Assembly (NCBI GenBank): GCA_037349105.1
Contig: JAYJMM010000017.1
Span: 1,054,001-1,118,000 of the forward strand
From: Limnomonas spitsbergensis
Taxonomy: Eukaryota > Chlorophyta > Chlorophyceae > Chlamydomonadales
Length of the DNA: 64,000 nt
Direction: 5' to 3'
Part shown: positions 49,201 through 62,000 of the stretch, piece by piece
How the letters are laid out: each line of letters opens with the position of its first letter
How positions within the stretch are numbered: position 1 is the stretch's first letter
The notes under the pieces: generated by a model
Databases searched by the model: none
What the model was told of the DNA's origin: nothing
Seen by the model: only the letters and a program-made list of their open reading frames with translations
Program-made: the position numbers and the translations under genes

Positions 49201-51531
49201 CATTGCATTTATGCCAAACACCTCTGTTGTGGGCGACATTCCGGTAACTCGTGTCCACTGAGGAAGACGACATAAGTCTACGAAACGCCTCTCCAACTTA
49301 CGAGCACCTGCGAGGTGGAGCGCTGGGTGGAGCGTGGTGCCAGGGGGCGTGGCGCCCTACAGATTAGACGAAGAAATTCAAATTCAAAGGTCACCCTGAT
49401 CCCCCTGCCCTGATCGCAATACCCGAAACCATAATTTTTCTGATGCAGTCGATTCTCCCTTGCCGACTCAGACCAAAGCTTCATATCTGGGTCGGCCTTT
49501 TATATTATCGTGCTTTGGAATTATAAATGTTCTGCTCGTGATCACCCACGAAAATATTTCAAACGAAGCTCATTCTGAAGACCAAAGCAACATAATTTGA
49601 AGCAGCCAGCCTACATGCAGTCTGGAGCCTTGCGCACAGATGATGGGTCTCACACCGCATCCCCTGATGTGGCAGGAGAACTGAAAGTAGCCCGTATGAG
49701 GTCTCCAATGCGTGCTCTGGATATGAACCTGCGACAGCCGGAATCGGTGTCTAAGCGCCAGCACAAGGGAATGCCGACGCAAGAGCTGCTGCCTTCTGCT
49801 CATAACTTGGGCTCAGAGTGGGAGTGCGAGGATGCACCGCCCTTGGATGGAGAGGAAAGCATGCCAGATCCAGACGCAGCCGACGAGAACAGCAGCAAGC
49901 CGGATCATTTTGACCCAGAGTGTCACGGTGAACCCGAAGCTGATGGAGCTGATGCTGCAGACGGCGTAGGTGGCAGCGAGGTTCAGCAGCATGCATCCAT
50001 GCCAGAGCAGCCACCTCTGACGGATGTCATCAGCCGTGGCCTGATAGCTATGGACCTCAGGAAGCAGAATCTGCTAGAAAAGGTAGGTTCATTCCCCTGT
50101 CAGCCAGTGCGTAAGACTAGTTGAAGCTGTCTCCCTCAGCCTATGCACTATAGGACTGAGGATCTGGAAAAAACTTACTTGGTGATAGCTACATGTCTCC
50201 CTCAAAATATGCCAGGGTTTGTTGCCAGACTGCATACCTGCTGCATACAAATGTTTTGTGGCCAAACATGTTCTGATTTTCTGGAAACCTAGCAGAGCGC
50301 GTGCTGGTAGACACGGCTTGCTGGTATATACGGGTTTGAGGAGGTTGGTCAGCAGGGGAATCTTGATAGACCTTTGATCATAAGAGCAAATCAATTGAGT
50401 GTCATATATCCATTCCAATACGGCCCCTTCAATTGAAACTGTGGCGTAGGGGGTGGACTCAACCAACAACAATAAAAAATTGCTGTACGGAAGGTCAGAA
50501 ACTTGTGTCCACTGTATGCCTTTGCTCGCAGATTGAAGGCCTTACGACGGGTAAGATATTTGATGATGCAAAGCAAAATAAGATCTAGTCAATAAATCAT
50601 GTTTACGGAGTTCCTGAGAACAGCCAAAGGCTCTGTGCAAGTCTATGATCATTTTATTCTTGATTGGAGATTATGTCGTTGACAAGTAATGAAGTCCATG
50701 TACCCAACTACCCTTATCGCACTCCGCCTGCTCAATTCTATCCATATTCATGCAGTGGGTCTGCAGCATATTGACGAGCTTACCGCCCTTTTCAAGGCTG
50801 ACATGGTCAGGTGCGGCTTAATAAGTTAGCTGTGTAATACAGTTCAGAGACTGGGGAGATTCAGCGGCCTTGACAATCTAGGGATCTTGACGGAAACCCA
50901 TCAGCGATCAGGTAAGCATGCATAATATCCCTTAACTCCCCATGCGTGTTGCCCGTATAAAGTTGGCAGAATGCAAAACATAAATTCTATCAGGCTTTTG
51001 AATTAGAGTCCCCAGCGTCTCTAGGTGCTCCATAGCAGGGACTGTCAAAATCAGGAGTTTTATCCTGGGAGTGGTGTGAGTGGCTTTCTATGAGCCAGTT
51101 GCCCAGATTGATATCCGCCTGAAAAAACCGCAGAGCCCTCCTGTTCCATGGATAGCTTTTTCACAGGCTTTTTCATGTTAGTCTTTTCCCCATTGCTGAG
51201 TGAACGGCATGCATGTTGCCTGGGTTGTGCTGCACACGGGGGGGCTCTGGTGTTTTATGCATTTATGTTGTAGGTGATTAGTGCTGGAACCAATTTGCGG
51301 GCACCTGTCCCATGCGTTAAATGTTATGCTTCGCTGGTCCTATACACTGCAAAGCTCAAGCTGTGGAAATGGCATGCACACAGGCTGAGGAATCAGGTGG
51401 TGGGGTACTGCGAGCATCACGAGCAGCAGCTGCGCCAGCTGTCCAATGACACGCGAGCTGCCGAGCAAAGATTGGAGGCCTCACGCGGACTTGTCGGAGG
51501 GCTGGGAAGCAACGCCATGGGCATGCAGTAG
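46269..51531 (+). CDS. Unrecognised protein: Ser-rich N-terminus, acidic middle, coiled-coil C-terminus
   Basis: Proposed exons: 46269-46673 (ATG at MGSAESGRQTSF; donor GTGCGT), 47705-48131 with a likely frameshift near 48004-48010, 49621-50082 (donor GTAGGT), 50767-50805 and 51355-51531 (TAG). Exon boundaries outside the frameshift are phase 0. Exon 1 has LAQLDEVQCYLVDLRRAM. Exon 2 has a coiled segment, DDLAEALSLREELSQQME. Exon 3 is strongly acidic (DGEESMPDPDAADENSS) and ends LIAMDLRKQNLLEK. The last exon reads LRNQVVGYCEHHEQQLRQLS. Total about 500 residues. I do not recognise the family. An upstream in-frame ATG at 46119 is possible. Unlike its neighbours this gene has almost no exon-edge arrays, though intron 2 carries a dispersed-element copy. 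Confidence 0.6.
47005..47135 (-). mobile_element. Dispersed inverted-repeat element, reverse orientation
   Basis: 'gagctacatcagtacatcac', 'ctacagcaagccctgctgct', 'aatggcccagtcgtggctat' and 'cagcggcctgccgaagg' in reverse family order, intron 1 of the 46-51 kb gene. Confidence 0.7.
48417..48598 (+). mobile_element. Dispersed inverted-repeat element, complete copy
   Basis: Left end TTTATTTTAGTACGTGCCAG, right end CGTGATAAAATAATCA (complement TGATTATTTTATCACG). Interior matches the 39-kb copy box for box, including 'cacggctgtaggccgtgatg' and 'gctgaattgtagctgaagcg'. Intronic. Confidence 0.8.
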
Positions 51532-52311
51532 ATGTAGACAGTTTAGAGGAATGAACCGAGCAGAGGTGCAACGGGCCTGCCATGAAGTGTCAAGAAAACA
51601 TCTGTCCATGTCACCCTGAAGGATGGGATGCATGCGCGTCTGCCTGGATCAAAGCAGATAAGAGTTCTGGCTAGGCAAACATACTGTTACAGCCTAAAGG
51701 AAGCGTGATCCTGTAGCCCCCTGGCAGCCCCGGACTTTCAATTATGACTTCTGGAGCATCATCTGCTAGCAAGCCTGCTTGGGTGATTGAGGTGTGGTAA
51801 GATAACTGTGACCAATCCACGTGAGGATTCGTAATTTGCTGACATGGCTTGTTTGATAATGAATTTTGAAGATAGTGATTTATAATGTCACACTGGTATT
51901 TTATTTCTATCTGATGAGATAGACAAAACCTTGGATGAACGGGGTTGGGCCTACCTAGGGGGCCTATGTTCACCTTACCCTGCCATGCCGCATGACATCA
52001 CTGAAAGTGACAGTGTATTTTCCCGGTTTGGCAGACTACCTTATTTCACTATTTAGGGGCGGCATGCATCCGAACCAAATGGGTGCAGCCCTTAAGCAGT
52101 GGTATCTGCTGCGACTGTACCCTAGGCAACCTTAGTATCTGACAGTGCCAGGCTGACACAATGATAAAGGAGATGACAAGACCGCAAGAGACGCCTGGCT
52201 TTGTATTGCTTGGATGCCTGTCATAATACACTTACTACTCATGAGCCCTATGCCCACGGTGTATCCAGGCCCAGGTAAATTCCATTCTCCCAGGCGTGCG
52301 TCAGCAGACCG

Positions 52312-52480
52312 TCATATCCCACTGGCGAGGACCTGTCCCCACCCGAGCTGGTAGCTGAGGGTGCTCAAGGGCAAGTCCAGGTCGCTCTCGTACACTGTCC
52401 TGAACGGCTCCAGGCCCCGGCATGCACAGCTGCTGGCTATGAAGCAAGCTACCCTGAGATAGTACACCAGGAACGTACAG
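52312..52480 (-). pseudogene. Possible minus-strand coding fragment ending in TGA
   Basis: A frame reading FLVYYLRVACFIASSCACRG then LEPFRTVYESDLDLPLSTLS and YQLGWGQVLASGI* has natural composition, a hydrophobic segment and a stop at 52314-52312. It has no start and abuts the foldback element at 52481. It could be a last exon or a gene remnant. I recognise no family. Confidence 0.3.
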
Positions 52481-52601
52481 TGTCGGGGCTAAGCGCTGCG
52501 CCTAGTAAATGACTGCGCAAGTACAGCAAAAAAATAAAGCAAGTATTTAAGACACCCTTTCACTAGTAACCAGTACTAAGGCGCAGCGCTTAGCCCCTAC
52601 A
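52481..52601. mobile_element. 121-bp foldback (MITE-like) element
   Basis: Ends TGTCGGGGCTAAGCGCTGCG and CGCAGCGCTTAGCCCCTACA are complementary over about 27 bp with one mismatch and one indel (CCTAGTA versus CCTTAGTA). The AT-rich centre has 'gcaaaaaaataaagcaag'. It is unrelated to the 200-bp family. No target duplication is clear. Confidence 0.75.
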
Positions 52602-53056
52602 ACTCTCCCTTCTGAACGGTTCAAAACCTTGGATCGTGGACAATGCAAATTGGAAGAGGGGGAATGCAAACACCTGACTCGTGCTTGGAGTGTGAATCCC
52701 CTTTTGCCTGACTTCAGATCTGAATCCACGCGATAAAGCTGCATGCTACCCAATCAGTGCATGCGGCGGCAAGCTGCCCAATGTCCCAATCAGCGCGGCA
52801 TGCTACCCAATCAATAATGTTGGGACAAACCTTCCTTGCTGAAATCCCCCAGAGCGTGTCGCATGCGATAATTATATCCCACTACCCTTCTGCCGCGAAT
52901 GAAAGTACTCACGGCACGCGGCGCATGGATGTACTTGCATGCCATGATGGGGGTTGCATGCCATGATGGGGGTTGCATGGTTTCGATTTAACAGAAGGCG
53001 GAGTCCCAAGTGCGTCATTTTCCCGCTCCTCCCCAATCGCTGGCTGTTTGTTTCTT

Positions 53057-56000
53057 ATGTCGCCTAAAGACGTTGATGCCATATGGGCGCAACTGAAAGC
53101 CAAGACCGGTACTGTCTCGGATGCCTCGAAGGTTGACAAGATGATGTACCTCTTCAACAATGGTCTTGGACAGAAGGACCTGTCAGTTTCAAATAAGCCG
53201 AGCGGTGCAACCTCGGAGACCAGCGTTGTGTCGGGAGGGAAAATATTTGCAGAGTCGAAGACCGCGACGGAGCCGAGCGCAGCAAGCGCACTGCATGACG
53301 TCACGACTACAGCGGAGGCGCTCCAGGGGTCAACATCAGAGGTTGCTTCCACCCTCGGGGTATCGCTGCCTCGGCATATCGCGGCATTGCAGGATCCGTC
53401 TCAGCTAAACAGGAAGCGTGCACTACAGCAAATTCAGGTACTCCCCTCCCCTCCTGGCAGCTCCACACGGCTCTGCACCCTCTTGCGACTGTTCCCCCCT
53501 TACCTCAAATCAGCTCTTGCACCTATCTACGTATATTGTTGCTTCTGCCAGCCCTCGGACAGTCTTTCTGGCGATTGTCTGCTTTCAACAATATACATTG
53601 ACTTCATGCATGGGCTCCATGCATGGACTGCAAGTGTGGACTACATGCATAGACACCATGAATGAACTACTTTCATTAACTGCTTGCATAGATAACGTGT
53701 ATGGGCCACATGTATGGACGACATGCATGTATTACTTAAGGACTGCATGCATGGACTGCTTACATGGACTGCATGCATAGACTGCATGTATGAACTGCAT
53801 GCATGGACTGCTTGTATGGATTGCATGCATGGACTGCTTGCATGGACTGCACGTATAGACTGCTTGTATGGACTGCATGCATGGACTGCTTGCATGGACT
53901 GCTTGCATGGACTGCATGCATGGACTGCATGCATGGACTACATATATGGACTGCATACATAGACCATATAGACCACAGAGATGGATGACATGCATGGCCA
54001 GCCAGTGCTTTCTTTTTCTGGACAATGCTGAAGCAGGGAGATGGACGCCTGTATCCGTTGCTACATCGCCTGGTCGAAAATATTGACCTGACGCCATGAG
54101 CTTTGATGGCTAAACTGAGTCATGTTGCATGGTGGCGGAGCTGATGCATGACTGCATGATGCAGCTGCTCCATCAGTCCATCATACAGAAATTAGCGTCA
54201 GCCGTTCTGCTTGGCTTCACCTTGCACTCCAAAAATGACAGATGCTGCAAGCTGTGTGCCGCAGCTATTTGTCAGTCATAGGGCTCGCTCGCTGTATACA
54301 ATGTTCGAGCCCTATGCTCCTATTCAGCTACATAATGGCCTACGACCGTGGGGGCCTATTGCAGCAAGCTCTGCTGCTGGGCCCCCCGTAAATGTGGTCT
54401 GGTGCATGCTTTAGTGGACATCGCCCGTACATGCAGCCGTGTGACTGCTCGGGTTGCACCCGCTTATACTTCTGTTCCAGTACTAATTTACATCAACTTC
54501 AGACAATCATAAGAAAGGAACAGTGCATGCAATGTTCAGTTCACTGGACCCCCCCTGGCTACTAGCTGGAGTTATAAAAGCTGAGTGGAATCTGCATCCG
54601 TGTCAGTTTTGGGTGCTGAAACGATTTCCGCCCTACCACGGCATGCACTGTGACACAGCAACATGCTTCATCATGCTCAAGCATCCTTCCTCCTTGGTCA
54701 GGCAGGGGGGAGTAAGAAATTTCAATTACGGTACCCGACGAATGACTTGAATTAAAATCGAAAGAGGTTAAATTCCTAGTGAATTCGGTACTCGGTTGAT
54801 GCAGAAAACTTTCCTTTCCCCTGCTGGCCCTCTCAACCTCCCCCACCTTTTACGCTGCCCCCTGTCTCACAAACCTTAAACCCTAAACCCTAAGTCTTCC
54901 ACCTTTTACGCTGTCCCCAATCTCACAAACCCTGAACCCTAAACCCTACACCCCCCACCTCAAACGCCGTCCCATATCTCCCAAGGCCACAGGCATGTCT
55001 TATGATCCTCCAGATGGCAGCCCTAGACCCTAAACCCTTAACCCTAAACCCTAAACACTGAACCCTAAACCCTGAACCTGTTTCCCCGCAAGCGTTGTAG
55101 CTGATCCCTGCCTGTGCCCCAGACCTTGAACATGCTTCGCCGCAGACGCTGCGTCTGAGCCTGGGCGGCGCCTGCAGGTATACTGTAAACCCTTTTCCAT
55201 AAACGCTTGACTGCTGAACCTAAAGCCTTGTCCTCGCAGGTGCTGCCGCTGAGCCCGGTTGGCGCCTGAGGTTAACGTCTTAAGCACCGACCATATTTTC
55301 CCTCAGGCGCTGTTGCAGGCGTGTCTCGGCGTCACCATGGCCTTGAAACCTGAAGGGTGCTTCACTGCAGGCTCTGCTGTTGATGCCAGGCGGTGCCTGG
55401 GATAAACCCTGAACAATAAATCTTTAACTCTTAAACCCTTTAACCTTACACCCTCAAACAGGTGCCTGGGATAAAACCCTAAACCCTTGAAGTCTTTAAC
55501 TCTGAAACTCTTTCACCCTTAAACCCTTGACTCTTAAACCCCTAAGCCCTTAAACCCTCAAACCCTTAAACCCTTACACCTTTGAACCGTTAACTCCTAA
55601 ACCCTCAAACTCATGAACTCTGACCAATCCACCCATTTCCCGCAGACGCTGTTGCTGATACCGGGCTGTGCCTGGGATAAAACCTAAAGCCTGAGCCCTA
55701 AACCCTAAACCCTGAACCCTAAACCTTGAACCCTGAACCTTGAACCCTGAACCCTGAACCCCTTAACGATCCACCCATTTCCTGCAGGCGCTGCTGCTGA
55801 GCCCAGGTGGAGCTGCAGCGTCTGATGCGGACCTCCTCCAAGACTGGCTTGAGGGTGGGAAGCTTGGCAAGGCGTTGCTCAGGAGGTGGGTCGGGAGTCT
55901 GGTCGTGTTTGTGGAGTTTGTGTGTGTGTGCCGGCTCTGCAAACTGGCTTGAGGGTGGGAAGCTAGGCAAGGCGCTGCTCAGGTGGATTGGGAGTTTAGT

Positions 56001-59000
56001 TGTGTTTGTGGAAGGGGCGTATGGGCTTGTGTGTGTGGGTGTGGGTGTGTGCCGGCACCGCAACCGGGCTAAAGGGTGGAAAGCTAGAAAAGGCGAGAGG
56101 CTTTGCCTGTGTGTGTGTGTGTGTGCTCCACTACCTTTTGCTTTACGGCCTGCCTCTCAAAATCTGTTGTCGTTGTTCAAAGGCAGCTGAGCATTGTTAA
56201 TTTTATAGCGCTTCAGCTATCATCCAGGTGTGTTGCGGCCTATGGCGGGTGGGTGGGGGCCTGAGGCCCTGCTGCTTGGGGTTCCACTACCTTTTGCTTT
56301 ACGGCCTGCCTCTCGAAATCTTTTGTTCAAGGACAGGTAGACATTGTTAATTGTATAGCGCTCCAGCTATAGTCCGGATGCCTTGCGGCCCATGGCGGGT
56401 GTGGGGGGGGGGGCCTGAAGCCCTAAACCCTGCTGCTTCGGGTCGATATTTCGTCCCATGCGGTCCAGTGGTGGCCCCGCGGTGGCGCCCGGAAGAGGGT
56501 CTGTTGCTGACCTACACTAGAATAAACAATGAAGCTGAGGTGACTACCGGTAGCTTGATGGCTGGGGGGGAGCTAGTGCCCAAAGCCCCAAAGCCTTGCA
56601 GTTGAATTCAATGTTGCCCCATGGGCCCAGTCGTGGCCACCCGGTGGCACCCGGAAGGTATTTTGGTGCCTGCCCATACTTACATACACAAGGTTGCTGA
56701 AGTGACTGGCTTGATGTATCCCCCTCCGGCACTCTGTTGCTGGTAAAGGAAACTTAGGTAATAAGTTTAGTGCGGTACATGCGGTGCTTATTTTTCGTGA
56801 CTCAGCTAACAGTCAGTTACACTCCGGCCGCTGGTCGGAGGAGGCCCCATTCGTGGCCAGCCTTGCTGCTTTGGTCACCCGTCGCAGGCCGGCCCAGGTT
56901 TGGTCCGAAATGGGCCTCTGGCAGCCGCTGGTCGGCCAGCTTAAGTTGAATTTGGAGCTGAGAAAAGAAATTCTGCTCATAAGGCTTAGGCACGAAGGCG
57001 ATCTCCCTAGCCTTCCTAGCCGTCCAGGGCTATCGTGCGTCCGGCGGCTTATCATGGCCTCATGGGTCAAGCTTACGCTCCCCCCCAGAGACTGAGTATG
57101 TACCCCCCTCCCCCCCCTACTTATCTTGCCTGCTGGCAAAGTAGAGCTGAGTCACTGGGTGGATCAGGCTCAGCCCTTCCTAGACGTCCAGGGCTATCGT
57201 GCGCCCAACGGCTTATCATGGGTCAAGCTTACGCTCCTCCCCCCCTCAGATACTAGATTTGCGCCTCCCCTCCTCCCCCCCTTCCCTGACTCATCCTGCC
57301 TGCTGGCAAAGTGACGCATGGGATATCAGGCCTTCCTAGCCGTCCAGGGCTATCGTGTGTCCGGTTGGGCTTATCATGGGTCCAATTTACGCTCCCACAA
57401 TCCTCCTGCCTGCTGGCAAAGTGTAGCTTGGTGCATTAGGCTCAGCCCTTCCTAGCCGTCAAGGGCTATCGTGCGTCAGATGGCCCATCATGGAATCACG
57501 AGTCAAACTTGAACTCCCACTGCCCCCAGATGTTGAGTCGATGCTCCTGCAATCCTCCTGCCTGCTGGCAAAGTGACGCATGGCGGTATGGGACATAAAG
57601 CCCTCCTAGTCGTCCTGGGCTATGGTGCGTCCGGCGACTGACCATGGGTCAAGCTTACGCTCCCCTCACCCCAGATACTGAGTTCTTGCCCCCATCCCCC
57701 CCCCCCCCAACTCATCCTGCCTGCTGGCAAAGTGGCTGCACCCCACATTCTGCCTGTAGGTATAATTACCCAGCTCCCTCCCCCTCCCTGAGCTTGAGTC
57801 CTTGCCCCCCCCCCCTCTGCCCTCACATACTGCATGTATGTAGAACAACCCCCCTAGGCTTCAGTGCTTGCCCCACCCTCCTCTGCCCCCACATACTGCA
57901 TGCTGGTATGACAAACCAGCTCCCTCCCCCCCCCTGATCTTGAGCTCTTGTCCCCCCCCCCCACCTCTGCCCCCACATACTGCCTGTAGGTATGACGACC
58001 CAGCAGAAGCTTGCAGGGAGCAGGCAGTGGGCACGCTGAGCGCCTTGATGCAGGTGGGTGCTGGATAACGGGTGGGGACTGGATAACAGCCTAGCAGGTA
58101 TGGACTGGATGGCATGTGTGGACTGGATGATAGCCTGGTAGGTATGGACTAGATGACAAATGTGGAGGTGAACATGTGTGGACTGGAGAACATGTGTGGA
58201 CAGGATAACAGCGTAGCAGGTGGGGAGTGGGTGGTTGGGACAACTCTATTGAGCCCTTGCATTTCGAGCCCTCATGCTGCACAGTGCCCCCTGCCTAGGC
58301 CACGCTGTACTGCACTTTTCCCGCATGCATACACTATCAGACAGGTGCTGCAGCAACCCAAACTCCCTGTCCAGCGCCCGGTGCGTCCCCACTCCCTATC
58401 CCCCGCTTGCCCCTTTCCCCCTTTCCCCGCCCACCCTTCCACCCGCTCCTTCCGCTCTTTCCCCCCCCCTCCTTTTTTCCCTCCCCCCTCTTTGTTCTCT
58501 TCTCCCCCCCCCCCTTTCCACTGCCCCCTGCTCTATTTCCCCCCTGCTCCACCTTCCCCTGCTTCATTCCCCCCTGCCCCCTGCCCCCTGCCCCACCCTC
58601 CCCTGCTCCCTCCCCCCTGCCCCCCCATCCCCCCCTCCTGCTCCCCCCCTCCCCCACTCCCTCCCCCCCTGCTCCACTCTCCCTTGCTCCATCCCCCTCC
58701 TGTCCCATCGCCCTCCTGCCCCCCCCTCCCCCCCTCCCCTGCTCCCTCCCCCCCCTGCCCCAGGCTGCTCCGCACTCTGTCCTAGCCCTTATGCCATATG
58801 TGATCCCTATCCTGGAAGAAAGGCTGGCCTGGGCCACGGCGGGTCTCGGATCTGCCGGATCTGCCGCATCTGGACCTGGATCTGGATCTGGTGCCTCAGT
58901 TGGGTCTCGGAGCCCTTGCGAGCCCAGTGAGGAGGTCAGGCTGTTGCTGGCTGGCCAGCTGCTGCTACTGCTGAAGCTGGCAGCCAAGGCGGTGGCGGCG

Positions 59001-62000
59001 TATGCGGCAGAGGTTGTGCAGGTGGGCGTGCTGGCTGTGTTGATTTTTATGCGCAACAGGCCACCTTTGGCAGGCCGCTGCGCAGCCGTCGCTGGGCGTA
59101 TGTGCATGAAACCTTGATCGGCCTATGCGGCGGGCTTTCTTCAGGAGATGTCCACGGCCCTAAGCCGTGTTGTAGCGGAATCTGTGTTGTAGCTGCAGCT
59201 GGCAGCCAAGGTGGTGGCGACGTAAGCGGCTGATGTTGTGCAGGTGGGCGTGCTGGCTAGCTGGAAGTGTTGCTTTTAATGTGCAGCAGGCCACCTTTGG
59301 ATAACCTTCGGATTACCTTTGGATCACCTTTGGATAACCTTTGGATTACCTTCGGATTACCTTTGGATCACCTTTGGATCACCTTTGGATTACCTTCGGA
59401 TTACCTTTGGATAACCTTTGGATAACCTTTGGATTACCTTTGGATAACCTTCGGATTACCTTTGGATAACCTTCGGATTACCTTTGGATAACCTTTGGAT
59501 AACCTTCGGATTACCTTTGGATAACCTTCGGATTACCTTTGGATAACCTTTGGATAACCTTTGGATTACCTTTGGATAACCTTCGGATTACCTTTGGATA
59601 ACCTTCGGATTACCTTTGGATTACCTTTGGATTACCTTTGGATAACCTTTGGATTACCTTTGGATTACCTTCGGATTACCTTTGGATTACCTTCGGATTA
59701 CCTTTGGATTACCTTCGGATAACCTTTGGATTACCTTTGGATTACCTTCGGATTACCTTTGGATTACCTTCGGATTACCTTTGGATTACCTTTGGATTAC
59801 CTTTGGATAACCTTTGGATAACCTTCGGATAACCTTTGGATTACCTTCGGATTACCTTCGGATTACCTTTGGATTACCTTTGGATAACCTTTGGATAACC
59901 TTCGGATAACCTTTGGATTACCTTCGGATTACCTTCGGATTACCTTTGGATTACCTTCGGATTACCTTTGGATTACCTTTGGATAACCTTTGGATTACCT
60001 TTGGATTACCTTTGGATAACCTTCGGATAACCTTCGGATAACCTTTGGATTACCTTTGGATTACCTTCGGATTACCTTTGGATTACCTTTGGATTACCTT
60101 TGGATAACCTTTGGATAACCTTTGGATTACCTTTGGATTACCTTTGGATTACCTTTGGATAACCTTTGGATTACCTTTGGATTACCTTCGGATTACCTTT
60201 GGATTACCTTTGGATTACCTTTGGATAACCTTTGGATAACCTTCGGATAACCTTTGGATTACCTTCGGATTACCTTCGGATTACCTTTGGATTACCTTCG
60301 GATTACCTTTGGATTACCTTTGGATAACCTTTGGATTACCTTGGATTACCTTTGGATTACCTTTGGATAACCTTCGGATAACCTTTGGATTACCTTTGGA
60401 TTACCTTCGGATTACCTTTGGATTACCTTTGGATTACCTTTGGATAACCTTTGGATTACCTTTGGATAACCTTTGGATTACCTTCGGATTACCTTTGGAT
60501 TACCTTTGGATTACCTTTGGATTACCTTCGGATTACCTTTGGATTACCTTCGGATTACCTTTGGATTACCTTTGGATTACCTTTGGATAACCTTTGGATA
60601 ACCTTCGGATAACCTTTGGATTACCTTCGGATTACCTTTGGATTACCTTTGGATTACCTTTGGATAACCTTTGGATAACCTTCGGATAACCTTTGGATTA
60701 CCTTCGGATTACCTTCGGATTACCTTTGGATAACCTTTGGATTACCTTTGGATTACCTTTGGATAACCTTTGGATAACCTTCGGATAACCTTTGGATTAC
60801 CTTTGGATTACCTTCGGATTACCTTTGGATTACCTTTGGATTACCTTTGGATAACCTTTCGATAACCTTTGGATTACCTTTGGATTACCTTTGGATAACC
60901 TTCGGATAACCTTTGGATTACCTTTGGATTACCTTCGGATTACCTTTGGATTACCTTTGGATTACCTTTGGATAACCTTTGGATAACCTTCGGATAACCT
61001 TTGGATTACCTTCGGATTACCTTCGGATTACCTTTGGATTACCTTCGGATTACCTTTGGATTACCTTTGGATTACCTTTGGATTACCTTTGGATAACCTT
61101 TGGATAACCTTCGGATAACCTTTGGATTACCTTTGGATTACCTTCGGATTACCTTTGGATTACCTTTGGATTACCTTTGGATAACCTTTGGATTACCTTT
61201 GGATTACCTTTGGATTACCTTTGGATAACCTTTGGATTACCTTTGGATTACCTTCGGATTACCTTTGGATTACCTTTGGATTACCTTTGGATAACCTTTG
61301 GATAACCTTCGGATAACCTTTGGATTACCTTCGGATTACCTTTGGATTACCTTTGGATTATCTTGGATTACCTTTGGATTACCTTTGGATTACCTTTGGA
61401 TAACCTTTGGATTACCTTTGGATTACCTTCGGATTACCTTTGGATTACCTTTGGATTACCTTTGGATAACCTTTGGATAACCTTCGGATAACCTTTGGAT
61501 TACCTTCGGATTACCTTCGGATTACCTTTGGATTACCTTTGGATTACCTTTGGATTACCTTTGGATTACCTTTGGATAACCTTTGGATAACCTTCGGATT
61601 ACCTTCGGATTACCTTTGGATAACCTTTGGATTACCTTCGGATTACCTTTGGATTACCTTTGGATTACCTTTGGATTACCTTTGGATTACCTTTGGATAA
61701 CCTTTGGATAACCTTTGTTTCTTGTCTCCGGATTCCCTCTGTTTTGCTCTGCCTGGCCCCTCCACAAAAGACTGTGGAAGAATGGTGGATGCGTTAAGTT
61801 TGTAATGAAAACCTTTGGCAGGCCGCTGGGCAGCCGTCACTGGGCTGTTGTGGATGGAACTTTGACTGGCCTAGGCTGCGGGCTTTCTGTACAAGATTTC
61901 TACGGCCGCGGGCCGTGTTGTAGCTGAAACATAGCTGAAATCTGGCTGAATCACCTGAGGGCTAGGCAAGAAATAAGTGCAAGGTGGTCCATGACACAAG

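Larger units (their letters stand above)
51532..53056. other. Intergenic region between the unknown gene and DNAAF5
   Basis: Single-copy. Holds the minus-strand coding-like fragment and the foldback element listed separately, plus a short direct repeat 'ttgcatgccatgatgggggt' (52935-52975) just above the DNAAF5 start. Confidence 0.5.

Noticed and set aside
53641..54097. Frames of MDCMHGLLAWTAC and MQSMHAVHACS type
   Set aside because: 15-bp minisatellite open on both strands within DNAAF5 intron 1.
58153..59117. Plus- and minus-strand frames of 200-256 codons
   Set aside because: Mostly a C/T-rich tract. Only 58345-58380 and 58764-59021 on the plus strand match DNAAF5.
59638..61700. Frames of YLWITFGLPLD type
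   Set aside because: 11-bp array translated; since 11 is not a multiple of 3 the period is 11 residues (33 bp) in all frames. No exon signals.
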